The notes: generated by a model from the letters alone, not told the origin. A stretch of DNA of 58,515 bases from Marine Group III euryarchaeote CG-Epi1 (GCA_001875345.1 MIZA01000023.1:1-58515); one strand, 5' to 3'. Shown: positions 32,213 to 41,988, counted from the stretch's first letter. Translations and numbers: made by a program.

Positions 32213-34139
32213 ATATTTTCTTTAACCAGTTTTTCCCGGGCTTCCATTCGGTAAACATGGTTGTTAGCATTCCTAATATCGTCAGCAAAGATCCAATCCA
32301 TACTAGAATGATTCCAGGAATATCTCTAACAGTAATTACAGCACGACTACTTTCGTTTTCATTTCCAGGTGTCGCACCGTTCAAAGTAATGTAGAGATCT
32401 CTATCAAGATCATGCCTCAGATAAATTTGAGTTGTTTCTTGATTAGTTCCACTTTCAATTTTCTTAGATATTTTATCCTCAAGAACAATTTCTCCTGAAT
32501 TCTTGTTCTCTAAGGTGATATAAGCAATTAGTTCAATCTCATTTTCTAGTGGATTCATCTCAATATCTATCAATTCAATTATGTATTTACCAACGATTCT
32601 TCTATCTCCTTCTTCTAAGTTCACAGTATTTTCTTCATCTAATCCATAGGATAAACAGTAACCTACTATAATTAGCATGAATCCTAAGTGAGCAGTATAT
32701 GGACCCCATGCTCGCAGCATTCCCAGCAGTTTCTTTTTTCTGTGATGGTTCATGTACTTAAAAATAGAGAATCCACAAATTACTGCCCATGGAATCATAG
32801 CTCCAACCATCCAGGCATTTCCATCGGAAATAATAGCATAAGCTAAGCTAAATACAATTCCTAACGCAGCAACCACCAATATATTTTTCATTTCATAGAA
32901 TGGTCTTAAGGTATGGATTGTAAAAATAGCTGCAAGTAGAACTATAAATGGAGCCAATCTTATTTCAAACACTTCCGGAGCCATATATCCCTTACTTCTT
33001 ACAAGTAATAGCACTAGTGTCACTGTCAAAATCAGCAGTTGAGTGTAAATGGCAGCGAAAAAAACATTTTCTTCGTCAAACACATCATTTAAATTCTTGA
33101 AAGTTTTGTTTTCCTTTTCTTCAAGCCCTTTATATCTTTGAATTACTAGATATAAGGTTAAAATGATTGATAAAATCATCATTATGAAGAATCCTCTTAC
33201 TGAAATGTCTTCTTCTAAAACAAACCAAAATCGTGAGAAAGTTCCTCCTGTTTCCTCAACGATGAAAGCATGAACAGATGACCATATTCCGCCCCTTGTA
33301 ACAAATGATTCCAAAAGAACTAATATGAAGGTTAACATTGCAAGCAAAGGACCTAAAATAACATAATCATTTCTTCTTCTTGACATAACTGAAGTATGAA
33401 GCAGAGTAGTCATAGATAACCAAGGTAAAAGCCCTGCAGTTTCAACAGGATCCCATGCCCAATATCCACCCCATCCTAAAGTAACATAAGCCCAATAACC
33501 GCCTAAGATGAGAGCTAAGCTCATTCCTATCCATGATGATCTCCCCCATCTTTTTACGGATTCATTCCAATTCTTTTCTCCAGTTATCAAGTGGGCCATA
33601 CCTGCAGCATATAGCAGTACAATCATTCCATATGAAATGAACACTATTGGTGGATGAATTATCATGAATGGAGATAACAATAAAGGGTTCAATCCATTGC
33701 CTTCAAGGGGTACTATTTCATTTGTTCGAAAAGGATTAATGTAAAGCTGAATTATGGAGAGGGCTAAGATTAGAAAACAACATACAATAGTTGTAAGTTC
33801 TTTTTGCCTATCTTGATGAGAATTAAACCTCCTTTCCATAATCATGAAAAGAGATGCACTCCATGTCCATATCAACAAAGTTCCGTCTCGTCCAGCCCAT
33901 AAACCAGATAATTTGTAGAAGAGGCTTAAGTTTTCGGCGGAATAATCTGAGACGTACTTGTATTCCAAATTTGTGGTATAGAAAAAGTAAACCAGCATGC
34001 TAAGAGATATTGTCTGTACTCCTAGCAAAGACAGCAATGAGATGTTAAGATATTCGAGGTTTTTCCTTGTCTGAAGTATGTAAATCGATGTAATTGCCAG
34101 CAGAGGGGCACAATAAATTAACAATTCACCGATATTCAT
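32190..34139 (-). CDS. ccmF: Cytochrome c-type biogenesis protein CcmF (heme lyase family)
   Basis: A 649-residue membrane protein with about 15 predicted spans, the usual CcmF length. The tryptophan-rich heme-handling motif is TLGWGGYWAWDPVETAGLLPW, preceded by HPPIVFISYGM; conserved His residues flank it (LHTSVMSRRRNDY). A C-terminal soluble domain (about 525-600) lies outside the membrane. It transfers heme to apocytochrome c on the outer face. Neighbours on the same strand are small membrane proteins, possibly accessory CcmH/CcmE-like factors, but they have no recognised motif. ATGA overlap with the upstream gene. Confidence 0.9.
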   Translation of the reverse strand: MNIGELLIYCAPLLAITSIYILQTRKNLEYLNISLLSLLGVQTISLSMLVYFFYTTNLEYKYVSDYSAENLSLFYKLSGLWAGRDGTLLIWTWSASLFMIMERRFNSHQDRQKELTTIVCCFLILALSIIQLYINPFRTNEIVPLEGNGLNPLLLSPFMIIHPPIVFISYGMIVLLYAAGMAHLITGEKNWNESVKRWGRSSWIGMSLALILGGYWAYVTLGWGGYWAWDPVETAGLLPWLSMTTLLHTSVMSRRRNDYVILGPLLAMLTFILVLLESFVTRGGIWSSVHAFIVEETGGTFSRFWFVLEEDISVRGFFIMMILSIILTLYLVIQRYKGLEEKENKTFKNLNDVFDEENVFFAAIYTQLLILTVTLVLLLVRSKGYMAPEVFEIRLAPFIVLLAAIFTIHTLRPFYEMKNILVVAALGIVFSLAYAIISDGNAWMVGAMIPWAVICGFSIFKYMNHHRKKKLLGMLRAWGPYTAHLGFMLIIVGYCLSYGLDEENTVNLEEGDRRIVGKYIIELIDIEMNPLENEIELIAYITLENKNSGEIVLEDKISKKIESGTNQETTQIYLRHDLDRDLYITLNGATPGNENESSRAVITVRDIPGIILVWIGSLLTILGMLTTMFTEWKPGKNWLKKISKKVPDH

Positions 34140-34630
34140 CTTTTTAATGCAAAATATATGAAACCTAAAGTCATTACTACAGCATAAGTCCAGTATTCTC
34201 TGAATAATCCTTCACCCGCACCATCAGGTTCTTCTTCAATCTTCATATTTACTTTGAAATAATAAGAATCACCCATTTTTTCTACTTCCATTCCTTCGTA
34301 ATAGCCATACTCACTTGCAGGTATTTTTTCTGTAGAATTATCTTGTTTTTCTAATTCATATTTATACCCTGGAAAATCATTAGATTTTACCTGGTAATCA
34401 AATTGAAATCTACCGTTCAGGCTTTCATTTCGAGTCATTTTTTGAGGTTTGTAACAAGTGTGTGGTTCCTCAAGAGTGCAAACATAAAAAGTAACACTTT
34501 CAACATCTTCATCAACGTCAATCCAAGCTGTAAATGTAGTTCCTTCACTTACCTCTTGGGGCGTGTGTGCCATTTCAGCAGCCGCGCTTGGAATCAACAG
34601 GGCAAATAAAATCATTAATAATTTTTTCAT
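34136..34630 (-). CDS. Secreted, C-terminally anchored protein upstream of ccmF
   Basis: 164 residues. Signal peptide (KKLLMILFALLIPSAAA), a beta-rich extracellular domain with two cysteines spaced VCTLEEPHTC, and a C-terminal span (YWTYAVVMTLGFIYFALKR) with positive residues on the inner side. No family recognised. Coupling to ccmF by ATGA overlap suggests a role in cytochrome c maturation, for example apocytochrome or heme handling on the outer face. Confidence 0.75.
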   Translation of the reverse strand: MKKLLMILFALLIPSAAAEMAHTPQEVSEGTTFTAWIDVDEDVESVTFYVCTLEEPHTCYKPQKMTRNESLNGRFQFDYQVKSNDFPGYKYELEKQDNSTEKIPASEYGYYEGMEVEKMGDSYYFKVNMKIEEEPDGAGEGLFREYWTYAVVMTLGFIYFALKR

Positions 34631-34659
34631 ACTAGATATCTCCTTTGTTATGTTATATT

Positions 34660-34857
34660 TTAAGTTTTTTCATCTTTTTTGCTGTATCTGATCCAACCTA
34701 TTGAGAAACATGCAATTGAAAAAAGAAGAAATAAAGGATACATTGCATCCATCCATATCCCAGTTCTTTCAACACCGCCTACGATAGTTATAATTGCACA
34801 TAGAAAGCATATACTCCCAAAAATGAAATAAGATTTATAATCTTTCTCAAAATCCAT
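34660..34857 (-). CDS. Small two-span membrane protein
   Basis: 65 residues with two hydrophobic spans (SYFIFGSICFLCAIITIVGG and YPLFLLFSIACFSIGWIRY) and a lysine-rich tail, so both ends are probably cytoplasmic. No family recognised. It is 30 nt ahead of the secreted protein and ccmF on the same strand, and probably first in that operon, divergent from coaD. Confidence 0.65.
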   Translation of the reverse strand: MDFEKDYKSYFIFGSICFLCAIITIVGGVERTGIWMDAMYPLFLLFSIACFSIGWIRYSKKDEKT

Positions 34858-34895
34858 ACCGTAATTACATTAAAGGGTTATATTATACTTGACTT

Positions 34896-35360
34896 GTGAA
34901 AAAATACAGTAAAGTGTGTTTGGGAGGAACTTTTGACAAGATGCACTTAGGTCATGAATCGCTGCTCAGGACTGCATTTAGCTTATCAGACGAAATAATA
35001 ATTGGCTTAACTTCAGACGTAAGAGCTAAAATTAATAGAAGTGGAGAATATATTAATCCTTATTCAGAACGTTTTGAATCACTAAATGATTTTGTATCAA
35101 GTAATTTCAAAGGCCATTATTCTATTGTTGAATTGAATGATAACTGGGGTCCTGGAGTTTTTGATGAAAGCTTGAATGCGATAATTGTATCAGAAGAAAC
35201 GGAGAAAGTAGCAACAGAGTTGAATGTTAACCGTAAGTTGAAAGGTTTGAAAGAATTAGAAATAGTAGTTATTCCCTTAGTTTTAGCAAAGGATGGGAGA
35301 AGAATTAGCAGTACTCGCATTCGTAATAAAGAAATTAATATCGAAGGTAGTAAGGCTTAA
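34896..35360 (+). CDS. coaD: Phosphopantetheine adenylyltransferase, archaeal type
   Basis: A 154-residue nucleotidyltransferase. VCLGGTFDKMHLGHESLLRTAF contains the HxGH motif and GLTSDVRAKINRSGEYINPYSERFE follows. The C-terminal RRISSTRIRNKEI is the ISSTxIR loop. It makes dephospho-CoA. Start GTG 34896, divergent from the ccmF operon across 38 bp. Confidence 0.92.
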   Translation: MKKYSKVCLGGTFDKMHLGHESLLRTAFSLSDEIIIGLTSDVRAKINRSGEYINPYSERFESLNDFVSSNFKGHYSIVELNDNWGPGVFDESLNAIIVSEETEKVATELNVNRKLKGLKELEIVVIPLVLAKDGRRISSTRIRNKEINIEGSKA

Positions 35361-35414
35361 TTTTATAGGCAGTCTCTAAATGCCACGCCATCTAAATATT
35401 TGTTAGAGGTAAAT

Positions 35415-35693
35415 ATGGTAGAGGAACTCATTTCAACATTGTCTAAGGAAATTAGAACTAGCATAACTGAAGATACATCAGTTCCAAGAAATGTTAGAAC
35501 TAATGTAGTAACCGGTCTAGAGACTTATTTATTAAATGAAAAAGATGATCTTGATTTACGAATTTACTCTACAATTTCTGTACTTGAGGAACAAATTAAT
35601 GACAGTAACATTCCTCAGCATGCTAGAACTAGACTTTTTGAATTTATTAGAGACCTTGAGGAAATAGTTAGTAAGTGGCAAAATAAAGCGTAA
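35415..35693 (+). CDS. UPF0147 family protein
   Basis: About 92 residues, all helical. TEDTSVPRNVRTNVVTGLETYLLN and DSNIPQHARTRLFEFIRDLEEI form two related helical halves, matching UPF0147, an archaea-wide family of unknown function. ATG 35415 is used (AGAGGT lies just upstream) instead of the TTG at 35400. Confidence 0.88.
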   Translation: MVEELISTLSKEIRTSITEDTSVPRNVRTNVVTGLETYLLNEKDDLDLRIYSTISVLEEQINDSNIPQHARTRLFEFIRDLEEIVSKWQNKA

Positions 35694-35759
35694 TATTTCA
35701 TTAAGTAATATTTTTTGTGAGGGGATACCTATTTATTACCTAACATCAGTCAATAAAAT

Positions 35760-38390
35760 GTGAATGTAAGACAATTTGCTTCGGTTGCCTTGGTATTTTT
35801 GTTTCTCGGAACTATTTTATTTTGGAATCCTGTTGTCGCTGAGGAAGTAACTGGACAAGAGAAAGATATCAATCTTTACTTATATAGTGAAAATGGAGTA
35901 GGTAAACTTCACACCAGAGAATCTGGAGGGCACGGAGATGCAGAATCTGTCAATATTCCTGTAGGAAGTAGTTATTTTTTTGCACTAAATTTTAGTCTTC
36001 AGTCAAATTTAGAATCTAAATCTTACAGGACAGATGTAGGTTTTCACATATACCTTTACGCTAATTCAGCCAATTTCAATACAGGTCATTTGAATATATA
36101 TGTTAGGGACGGTACCACCATGACTGGAGGTGAATTATTAGCAACTGGAGGTATGGATATTCCTTCAGTATTACAAGGTAACAATGAGGGCCACGTTGAT
36201 GTATTTTGGGAAGATGATTATGGTCCAACTCATCAGTTTGACATCGAGCATTTCATAGTACTTGAATTAGAAAACGATGGAGATAATGCGATAAATTTAG
36301 AATTAGATACAGGTAAGGATGGAGATTCGCCTTCAAGGCTTATCACAACTACAAATCCAGTTACAGATATTGAAATAGTTACTGAATCTTATAATTTAGA
36401 GACATCAGACCTAGATGATTTAATGTCTTCCGATAACTTTCAGCCAAATCTTCCAGTTGATTTTTCAAAAGTCTTTGTTTCAGCACAAGCGTTGAATGCT
36501 TTTGGAACTTATGACATTACAGAATTTAGAGTGACTGTTTTTGATTCGGACGATAATGAACTGTTTGTTGATACTGCAGATATAGATGAACCTGATGATA
36601 ATAGTGGAACTAATGAGTTCGAGGAACTGGTATGGAATTATAACGATCCTGCAGAGCCTTCTGAAAATCATAATGGTAAGGGAATTTATGCAGTCAGGGT
36701 TGCGGCTATAGATCAGCAAGGTAATGAATTTTATGTTGATAAATCTATTCAAATGGATGCATATGGCGTTTACTTGAATACGCCTGAAACTCAACAGAGT
36801 GTGGCAGTCGGTGGAGACGTTTCCTACCAGATATTAGTTAGAAATTCAGGCGATGAAAATGATAAATTTACAATCGAACCAAGTGAAACCTCAGATAACT
36901 GGGTTGTTAGTCCTCAAAGTTGGACAAGCAATACATTATCTCCAGGGGAAGAACAATCTATTACATTTACAGTATCTGCAGCTGATTCTACAGATATGGT
37001 AGGTAAAAATACAATTGTTGTTTTTACAGGTCGTTCGGAGAATTCTGTTACACCAGTTAATTTTGATTTGGAAACAAAAACTTCAGTTGGTGCAGCATAT
37101 GAAATATCTATGTATTTTGATGATCCAAATTCAGGGCAAGCTGTAACAAGCTTGAGTACTAATGGAGTTGCAGGAGATTGGAATCAGTATCAATTAAGCA
37201 TAGCAAATCAAGGTCAAGCTACAGACTCAGTTCAATTAATTTCACAGGAAGTACCAGCAGATTGGGAAATTAAATTTGAATATAATGATTTGAATGATGG
37301 TACCATAATAGTCTCTGACATTCCAAGGCTCGGTGATGGATACAATGTAGCAAACGTTACAGTTTGGGCCAAACCTGCACAAGGAGGTGACACAGATACA
37401 GCCTCAATTAAATTAATAGGAATTTCACAGGGTAATACTACAAAGAGCGATACAGCAACCTTAGTTTTAACACGTTCATTTGGCTTATCCTTGTCATTAG
37501 TTCCACAAAGTAGTTCAGGTATATTCATTAACAAGGAAGCAGGGCAGCAATTTGAAGTAGATTTATTACTTGAATCTGCAGTAGAAGGAGACCATACAAT
37601 TCAGCTTTACATGGGAGATAATTTTCCAGATGGCTGGAGCCATTCCTTTAAGGAAAATGGGGCAACCGTTACCGAAGTTTCAATAAGTGGAGGAGAAAGT
37701 AAATCTTTAGATCTGTTCATAACTGTCGGTAGCCAGGCAGTTTACAAAGAAGATGGGGATGTTTTCGATGCTTATGCCCAGGACATCTCCGATTCCAGTG
37801 TGGTAGCAAAAAAGCAGTTAACTGTAATTTTGGCATATAGTGGTGGCTTCGAATTATCTTCCTTAAAATTTAGAGAAACTTTAGCTCCCGAAGGCAGCTA
37901 TACTTTCCAATTAACTATAGAAAATAAGGCAAATGCTAATGATAAGTTTACGCTTTCAGCAACTTCTGTTCCATCTGGATGGAGAGTCCTTTTCATTAAC
38001 GGTAATGTTTTTGAGGTGGAAGCAGGAAGGACTCTATCAGTTCCAATAAAGGTTGAAGTTAGTGATGAAGCTAGAGATGGCGATCAGGAAAGTATTACAA
38101 TTTCAATTTTCAGTGATATCTCTAATCAAGAAAAACAGCAATCGTTTGTAGTAGATGTCGAACAGGGATTTACTGCAAGACTAACTACAGCAATTTCTGA
38201 TCTATGGTATATTTTTGTTTTCTTTGCTCTAATAATAGTGGTAGGTGCAATTTCGTACAACCAACAAGAGGATGAAGATTGGGATGATGAAGAAGAATAC
38301 GAATCACCTTCCTCGCCTTCATCACCTCAAAGTCCAGCCCCAGCAGAGACTGAAGCTTCTTCAGATGATGACTGGGATGATTGGGATTAG
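35760..38390 (+). CDS. Large secreted, C-terminally anchored surface protein with NEW3-like domains
   Basis: 876 residues. Signal peptide (FASVALVFLFLGTILFWNPVVAEE), then beta-rich domains. Two or more resemble NEW3/CARDB modules: VRNSGDENDKFTIEPSE..., IANQGQATDSVQLISQE... and IENKANANDKFTLSATS.... One span near 825-845 (LWYIFVFFALIIVVGAISY) precedes an acidic, Ser/Pro-rich cytoplasmic tail ending DDDWDDWD. It shares layout with the 852-residue protein at 24.7 kb. It starts with GTG 35760; the ATG two bases earlier is followed at once by a stop. It overlaps the nuclease gene's unused upstream frame only. Confidence 0.75.
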   Translation: MNVRQFASVALVFLFLGTILFWNPVVAEEVTGQEKDINLYLYSENGVGKLHTRESGGHGDAESVNIPVGSSYFFALNFSLQSNLESKSYRTDVGFHIYLYANSANFNTGHLNIYVRDGTTMTGGELLATGGMDIPSVLQGNNEGHVDVFWEDDYGPTHQFDIEHFIVLELENDGDNAINLELDTGKDGDSPSRLITTTNPVTDIEIVTESYNLETSDLDDLMSSDNFQPNLPVDFSKVFVSAQALNAFGTYDITEFRVTVFDSDDNELFVDTADIDEPDDNSGTNEFEELVWNYNDPAEPSENHNGKGIYAVRVAAIDQQGNEFYVDKSIQMDAYGVYLNTPETQQSVAVGGDVSYQILVRNSGDENDKFTIEPSETSDNWVVSPQSWTSNTLSPGEEQSITFTVSAADSTDMVGKNTIVVFTGRSENSVTPVNFDLETKTSVGAAYEISMYFDDPNSGQAVTSLSTNGVAGDWNQYQLSIANQGQATDSVQLISQEVPADWEIKFEYNDLNDGTIIVSDIPRLGDGYNVANVTVWAKPAQGGDTDTASIKLIGISQGNTTKSDTATLVLTRSFGLSLSLVPQSSSGIFINKEAGQQFEVDLLLESAVEGDHTIQLYMGDNFPDGWSHSFKENGATVTEVSISGGESKSLDLFITVGSQAVYKEDGDVFDAYAQDISDSSVVAKKQLTVILAYSGGFELSSLKFRETLAPEGSYTFQLTIENKANANDKFTLSATSVPSGWRVLFINGNVFEVEAGRTLSVPIKVEVSDEARDGDQESITISIFSDISNQEKQQSFVVDVEQGFTARLTTAISDLWYIFVFFALIIVVGAISYNQQEDEDWDDEEEYESPSSPSSPQSPAPAETEASSDDDWDDWD

Positions 38391-38398
38391 GCAACCTA

Positions 38399-39637
38399 AT
38401 GTCTACAAATCTCAGATTCTTAGGTGGAGCCTCTGAAGTAGGGAGAATCGGTGCAGTTCTGGAAGGAGACAACGGTCGTTTACTGCTAGATTACGGCTTA
38501 CAGCCCGATGATCCTCCTAAATCGCCACTTCCAGCACCTGAAGTCGATGCATTATTACTTACACATGCTCATTTAGATCATTGCGGGCTTGTGCCGAAGA
38601 TTGCAAACAGAGGCACTCCAATTGTTTCCACACCAGTAACAGGAGATTTAGCTGAGAGAATGGCTCAAGATACGTTAAGGGTTGCTGAAATAGAGAATTA
38701 TCCTTTACCTTTTCATAAATCAGCAATTTCGGATTTAGTGCAAAACCATCGTAGTATTCTTCCAGGTAACGTAGAATATAGAGGAGGATTTGAGTTCAAT
38801 GTTTACAACGCAGGCCACATCCCAGGCGCTGTAATGTATAATTTCCCGCAAGAGGATTTTTTGTTTACAGGAGACATACACACAGTGAACACACAACTCA
38901 CTCGTGCTGCTAAACCTCACCAATGTAAAACATTGGCAATTGAGTCTACATACGGTGGACGTGAGCATCCTGATAGAGTTGATACTGAAAAAGAGTTAAT
39001 AGACTCTGTAGAAGATGTAGTCAATAGAGGTGGCCAAGTTGTGCTTCCTTCTTTTGGTTTAGGTCGCTCTCAAGAGCTATTGATGCTTGTTGAAAAGCTA
39101 GGTGTGGAGGTTTGGCTTGACGGCATGGGTAGAGATATAGCCAGAATTTTACAAAAATATCCCGGTTCAATTAGAGATTTTGGAGGAATGAACAAAGCTT
39201 TCAGAAATACTAATTTTGTCAGATATGCAAGGCAAAGAAAGGCAGCCATGAAAGGAGACGTCATAGTAACAACTTCAGGGATGCTAAATGGCGGCCCTGT
39301 TCTGCATTACTTGTCAGAAATACGTAAAGATTCTTCATCTGCCGTATTTTTGACCGGTTTTCAAGTCCCTGGAACAAATGGCCATTTATTGAAAGAAACT
39401 GGAAAATTAAGATTAGAAAGGGGCGATACTTCTCCTCCTATGGATATTAATTGCCAGTTAAAATCTTTTGATCTTAGTGGCCATGCAGGTCATAGCCAAA
39501 TAGTTGATTTTATCAATAAATGTAATCCTGAAAAAGTCATACTTTATCACGGAGATAATAGAGAAGCCTTTAGCGAAGATTTGAAAGACTATGAGCTGAT
39601 TTTACCCTTAGAAAACGAAACTATAGAAATAAATTAA
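38399..39637 (+). CDS. Metallo-beta-lactamase/beta-CASP RNase (archaeal CPSF2-like)
   Basis: About 412 residues. The metallo-beta-lactamase motifs are LLTHAHLDHCGLVP (motif 2), YNAGHIPGA (motif 3) and FTGDIHTVNTQL (motif 4). The beta-CASP part has STYGGREHP, GQVVLPSFGLGRSQE, IVTTSGMLNGGPVL and LSGHAGHSQ. There are no N-terminal KH domains, so it resembles aCPSF2 or a short CPSF-type nuclease more than aCPSF1. It cleaves or trims RNA in termination and turnover. ATG 38399 is used because MSTNLRFLGGASEVGR is the family start. It is convergent with the DUF58/MoxR operon (TTAA overlap). Confidence 0.88.
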   Translation: MSTNLRFLGGASEVGRIGAVLEGDNGRLLLDYGLQPDDPPKSPLPAPEVDALLLTHAHLDHCGLVPKIANRGTPIVSTPVTGDLAERMAQDTLRVAEIENYPLPFHKSAISDLVQNHRSILPGNVEYRGGFEFNVYNAGHIPGAVMYNFPQEDFLFTGDIHTVNTQLTRAAKPHQCKTLAIESTYGGREHPDRVDTEKELIDSVEDVVNRGGQVVLPSFGLGRSQELLMLVEKLGVEVWLDGMGRDIARILQKYPGSIRDFGGMNKAFRNTNFVRYARQRKAAMKGDVIVTTSGMLNGGPVLHYLSEIRKDSSSAVFLTGFQVPGTNGHLLKETGKLRLERGDTSPPMDINCQLKSFDLSGHAGHSQIVDFINKCNPEKVILYHGDNREAFSEDLKDYELILPLENETIEIN

Positions 39638-40743
39638 GCATCTTCCATTTTGTTGTCAGGACCTATGAACATCCGAATAATTCCTAATAGCAGGAAGAAT
39701 ATTAGAGATGTAAATACAATGCCATAAGGTCCTTGTAATTCTATTGAATCTTGTATTTGTCCATCGCTTGTAGATAGATATTCATTGATGTTTATTACAA
39801 TCTCTGCAATAATAAATGTAATAAATAGTATAACTGCCAGATTAATTAAGTAACTAACGAATAAAGTTCTTAGTGTCTTTGAAACACTCTTTCTTTGAGC
39901 CTTACTTAATAGAGAGATATCTAAACCAGCAGGTTTGAATTGTTCGGCATAATTCTCATATTTTATTGCGGCATACGATAGTTCGATGTAAATCACAAAT
40001 CCTAACCCGATGAAAATTCCACTTGAAAGATATTCGCTCCAGCTTTTTTCGTCTTGTTTCGTATCATAACCACAAAAGGCTTCATCAAAATTTTCAAGAC
40101 ATAAATTAGGAGTATATAGAAATCCAATAATAATTGCCAATGCTATGGATGCTCCAATTGCCCAGCCCTTTCTTTTCCATATTCCGTAAGCTCCTAAAAA
40201 TGGCATAGAACCAAATATGACGTTAGTTAGCCTTACTGAAACATCATCTATTCTATCATTTGTACCTTCAACATCATCATACACCAATTTTACTGGTTTC
40301 CATCTCCATTGAGTCGCATTAGTTTCACTGTTTTCAACATCTGTATTTGTGGGAATTACATATTCTCCTTGTTGTACGTCTATAGCCGGGTCTGCAATGT
40401 AGCCTCCAAGGCTTCCAGCAATTATTAAGAATAAAAAGAATTTGTATCTTCCTTTGAATATAGTAAAAATGTAAAAAAGGAAACCAGCTGCAAATCCCCA
40501 TGGGACAAATACCTCTGGATTTGGATCAAATCCTTTTAATGAATCTCCAAGATATTTAGTTAGAAGGGAGTCTTTTGGATTATGGTAAACGTAAAATTCA
40601 CTAATTACATAGATAAGAGATAAGCTAGAAATTATCTTAATTGCAAATATTATAGGATATTCTCCGAAGAAGTCCTTGTAATTTATAATTTTATCTATTT
40701 TTGGAATTCTTGATGCTTTTATTTCAGTAGCCCCTTCTTCCAT
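39634..40743 (-). CDS. Polytopic membrane protein, last gene of the transglutaminase-MoxR operon
   Basis: 369 residues with about seven or eight membrane spans and an extracytoplasmic region near 120-165 rich in polar residues (IPTNTDVENSETNATQWRWK). No family recognised. It begins one base after the DUF58 gene ends, so it is part of the same unit. By position it may replace the extra membrane component seen in bacterial MoxR-DUF58 operons. Confidence 0.7.
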   Translation of the reverse strand: MEEGATEIKASRIPKIDKIINYKDFFGEYPIIFAIKIISSLSLIYVISEFYVYHNPKDSLLTKYLGDSLKGFDPNPEVFVPWGFAAGFLFYIFTIFKGRYKFFLFLIIAGSLGGYIADPAIDVQQGEYVIPTNTDVENSETNATQWRWKPVKLVYDDVEGTNDRIDDVSVRLTNVIFGSMPFLGAYGIWKRKGWAIGASIALAIIIGFLYTPNLCLENFDEAFCGYDTKQDEKSWSEYLSSGIFIGLGFVIYIELSYAAIKYENYAEQFKPAGLDISLLSKAQRKSVSKTLRTLFVSYLINLAVILFITFIIAEIVININEYLSTSDGQIQDSIELQGPYGIVFTSLIFFLLLGIIRMFIGPDNKMEDA

Positions 40744-41988
40744 TTAGATCTCCTGAAGAGCAGTATTCACATTGTCACCATATTTCCAATCGCCTACTTG
40801 GAGACCAAAGCTTCTGAGTTCAGAAATCATATTGTCTCTTTCAATTTTCGCAATAAGTAATGGTTCCATAGGAATTCTTTTCATTCTTTCTTCGAAGTCC
40901 AAGCTTGATGGCGAAATAGTTGTAATAGTAAATCCTCTGCTGATTGTGCTTGTAAAAGCCTCAGAAATAGTATGGTCATCATCTAATGAACTAAAGAGGA
41001 TAATTGGGGAACCACTTGGGAGATGAGGCAGTAAGTCTTTCATTACGATCTCTAGTTTTAAGTTTCCTTGAGGTTTAGCACTAGATAGTCCTGTAAGAAT
41101 CTTGAAAAGGTGATGCTCTCCTCTGTCTAAATCTATTCTATCAATCGTGTCACCGTATACCATTAAAGCTACATTATTTCTTTCATCTAGAAGTTGCTTA
41201 GCATACGTGGCTGCAGCTCTACAAGACATTTCCAGAGGTGTATCCCTTCCACCCCCTACAGCAGATACCTCTCTTGCATCTACCAGTAAAATAACATCCA
41301 TTACATCTTCACGAACCGTTTCATTGACCATCATTTTGCCTTTTTTAGCTAAAGCTTTCCAATTTACAGATCTAAGTGAATCCCCAGGAACGAATTCTCT
41401 CAAAGAATAAAACTCCGTACCTGTACCAATTACGTTCAAAGGCATGGCTCCAGAAAGTAATTTAGGTGCTCGAGATGTAATGACTTGCTCTTCTAGGACT
41501 TCAATTTGTGGAAATACTGAAAAGCTGTGAATTGATTCTTCTATTCGTTCGTTATAAAATAAATCAAATGCATCTTTAACACGCATTTTAACGGGTCCTA
41601 AGTGATAGTGTCCTCTTAGTGGTAATTTTAAGGAATATTCAAATGAAACCTCTTGCCAAGGTTTCATGTAAAGTAAAGTGTAATTTGAGCCTTTGATTAT
41701 TCTAGCTTGAGGTGGTAAACTATCGTATATTTCCACGAATCCAATTCCTAACCCTGTATTTTTGATTATGAATTTAACCGACATTGTTCCATCTTCAAAA
41801 ATATTATCTGAGGTTGTTTCTCTTCTAATTTTTACATTAGGCATCCATACATCTAAGAAACTAGATATAACTACAAATGTCAGCATAACTAATCCTGCAC
41901 TTATGAAAAGATAATTCAATCTAATCAAACCTGCTAGTGTCAAGAAAATAGCACCGCCTGCGACAGCTGCAGCCTTCTTACTCCACAT
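40744..41988 (-). CDS. DUF58 protein (vWA-like, MoxR partner)
   Basis: 414 residues. Two N-terminal spans (residues ~5-45) precede an extended beta-rich region. The DUF58 core is FVPGDSLRSVNWKALAKKGKMMVNE, followed by a vWA-like domain (VILLVDARE, NNVALMVYGDT, IILFSSLDDD). DUF58 proteins are habitual partners of MoxR AAA+ ATPases and are thought to be their substrates or adaptors at the membrane. The MoxR gene lies directly upstream with no gap. Confidence 0.88.
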   Translation of the reverse strand: MWSKKAAAVAGGAIFLTLAGLIRLNYLFISAGLVMLTFVVISSFLDVWMPNVKIRRETTSDNIFEDGTMSVKFIIKNTGLGIGFVEIYDSLPPQARIIKGSNYTLLYMKPWQEVSFEYSLKLPLRGHYHLGPVKMRVKDAFDLFYNERIEESIHSFSVFPQIEVLEEQVITSRAPKLLSGAMPLNVIGTGTEFYSLREFVPGDSLRSVNWKALAKKGKMMVNETVREDVMDVILLVDAREVSAVGGGRDTPLEMSCRAAATYAKQLLDERNNVALMVYGDTIDRIDLDRGEHHLFKILTGLSSAKPQGNLKLEIVMKDLLPHLPSGSPIILFSSLDDDHTISEAFTSTISRGFTITTISPSSLDFEERMKRIPMEPLLIAKIERDNMISELRSFGLQVGDWKYGDNVNTALQEI

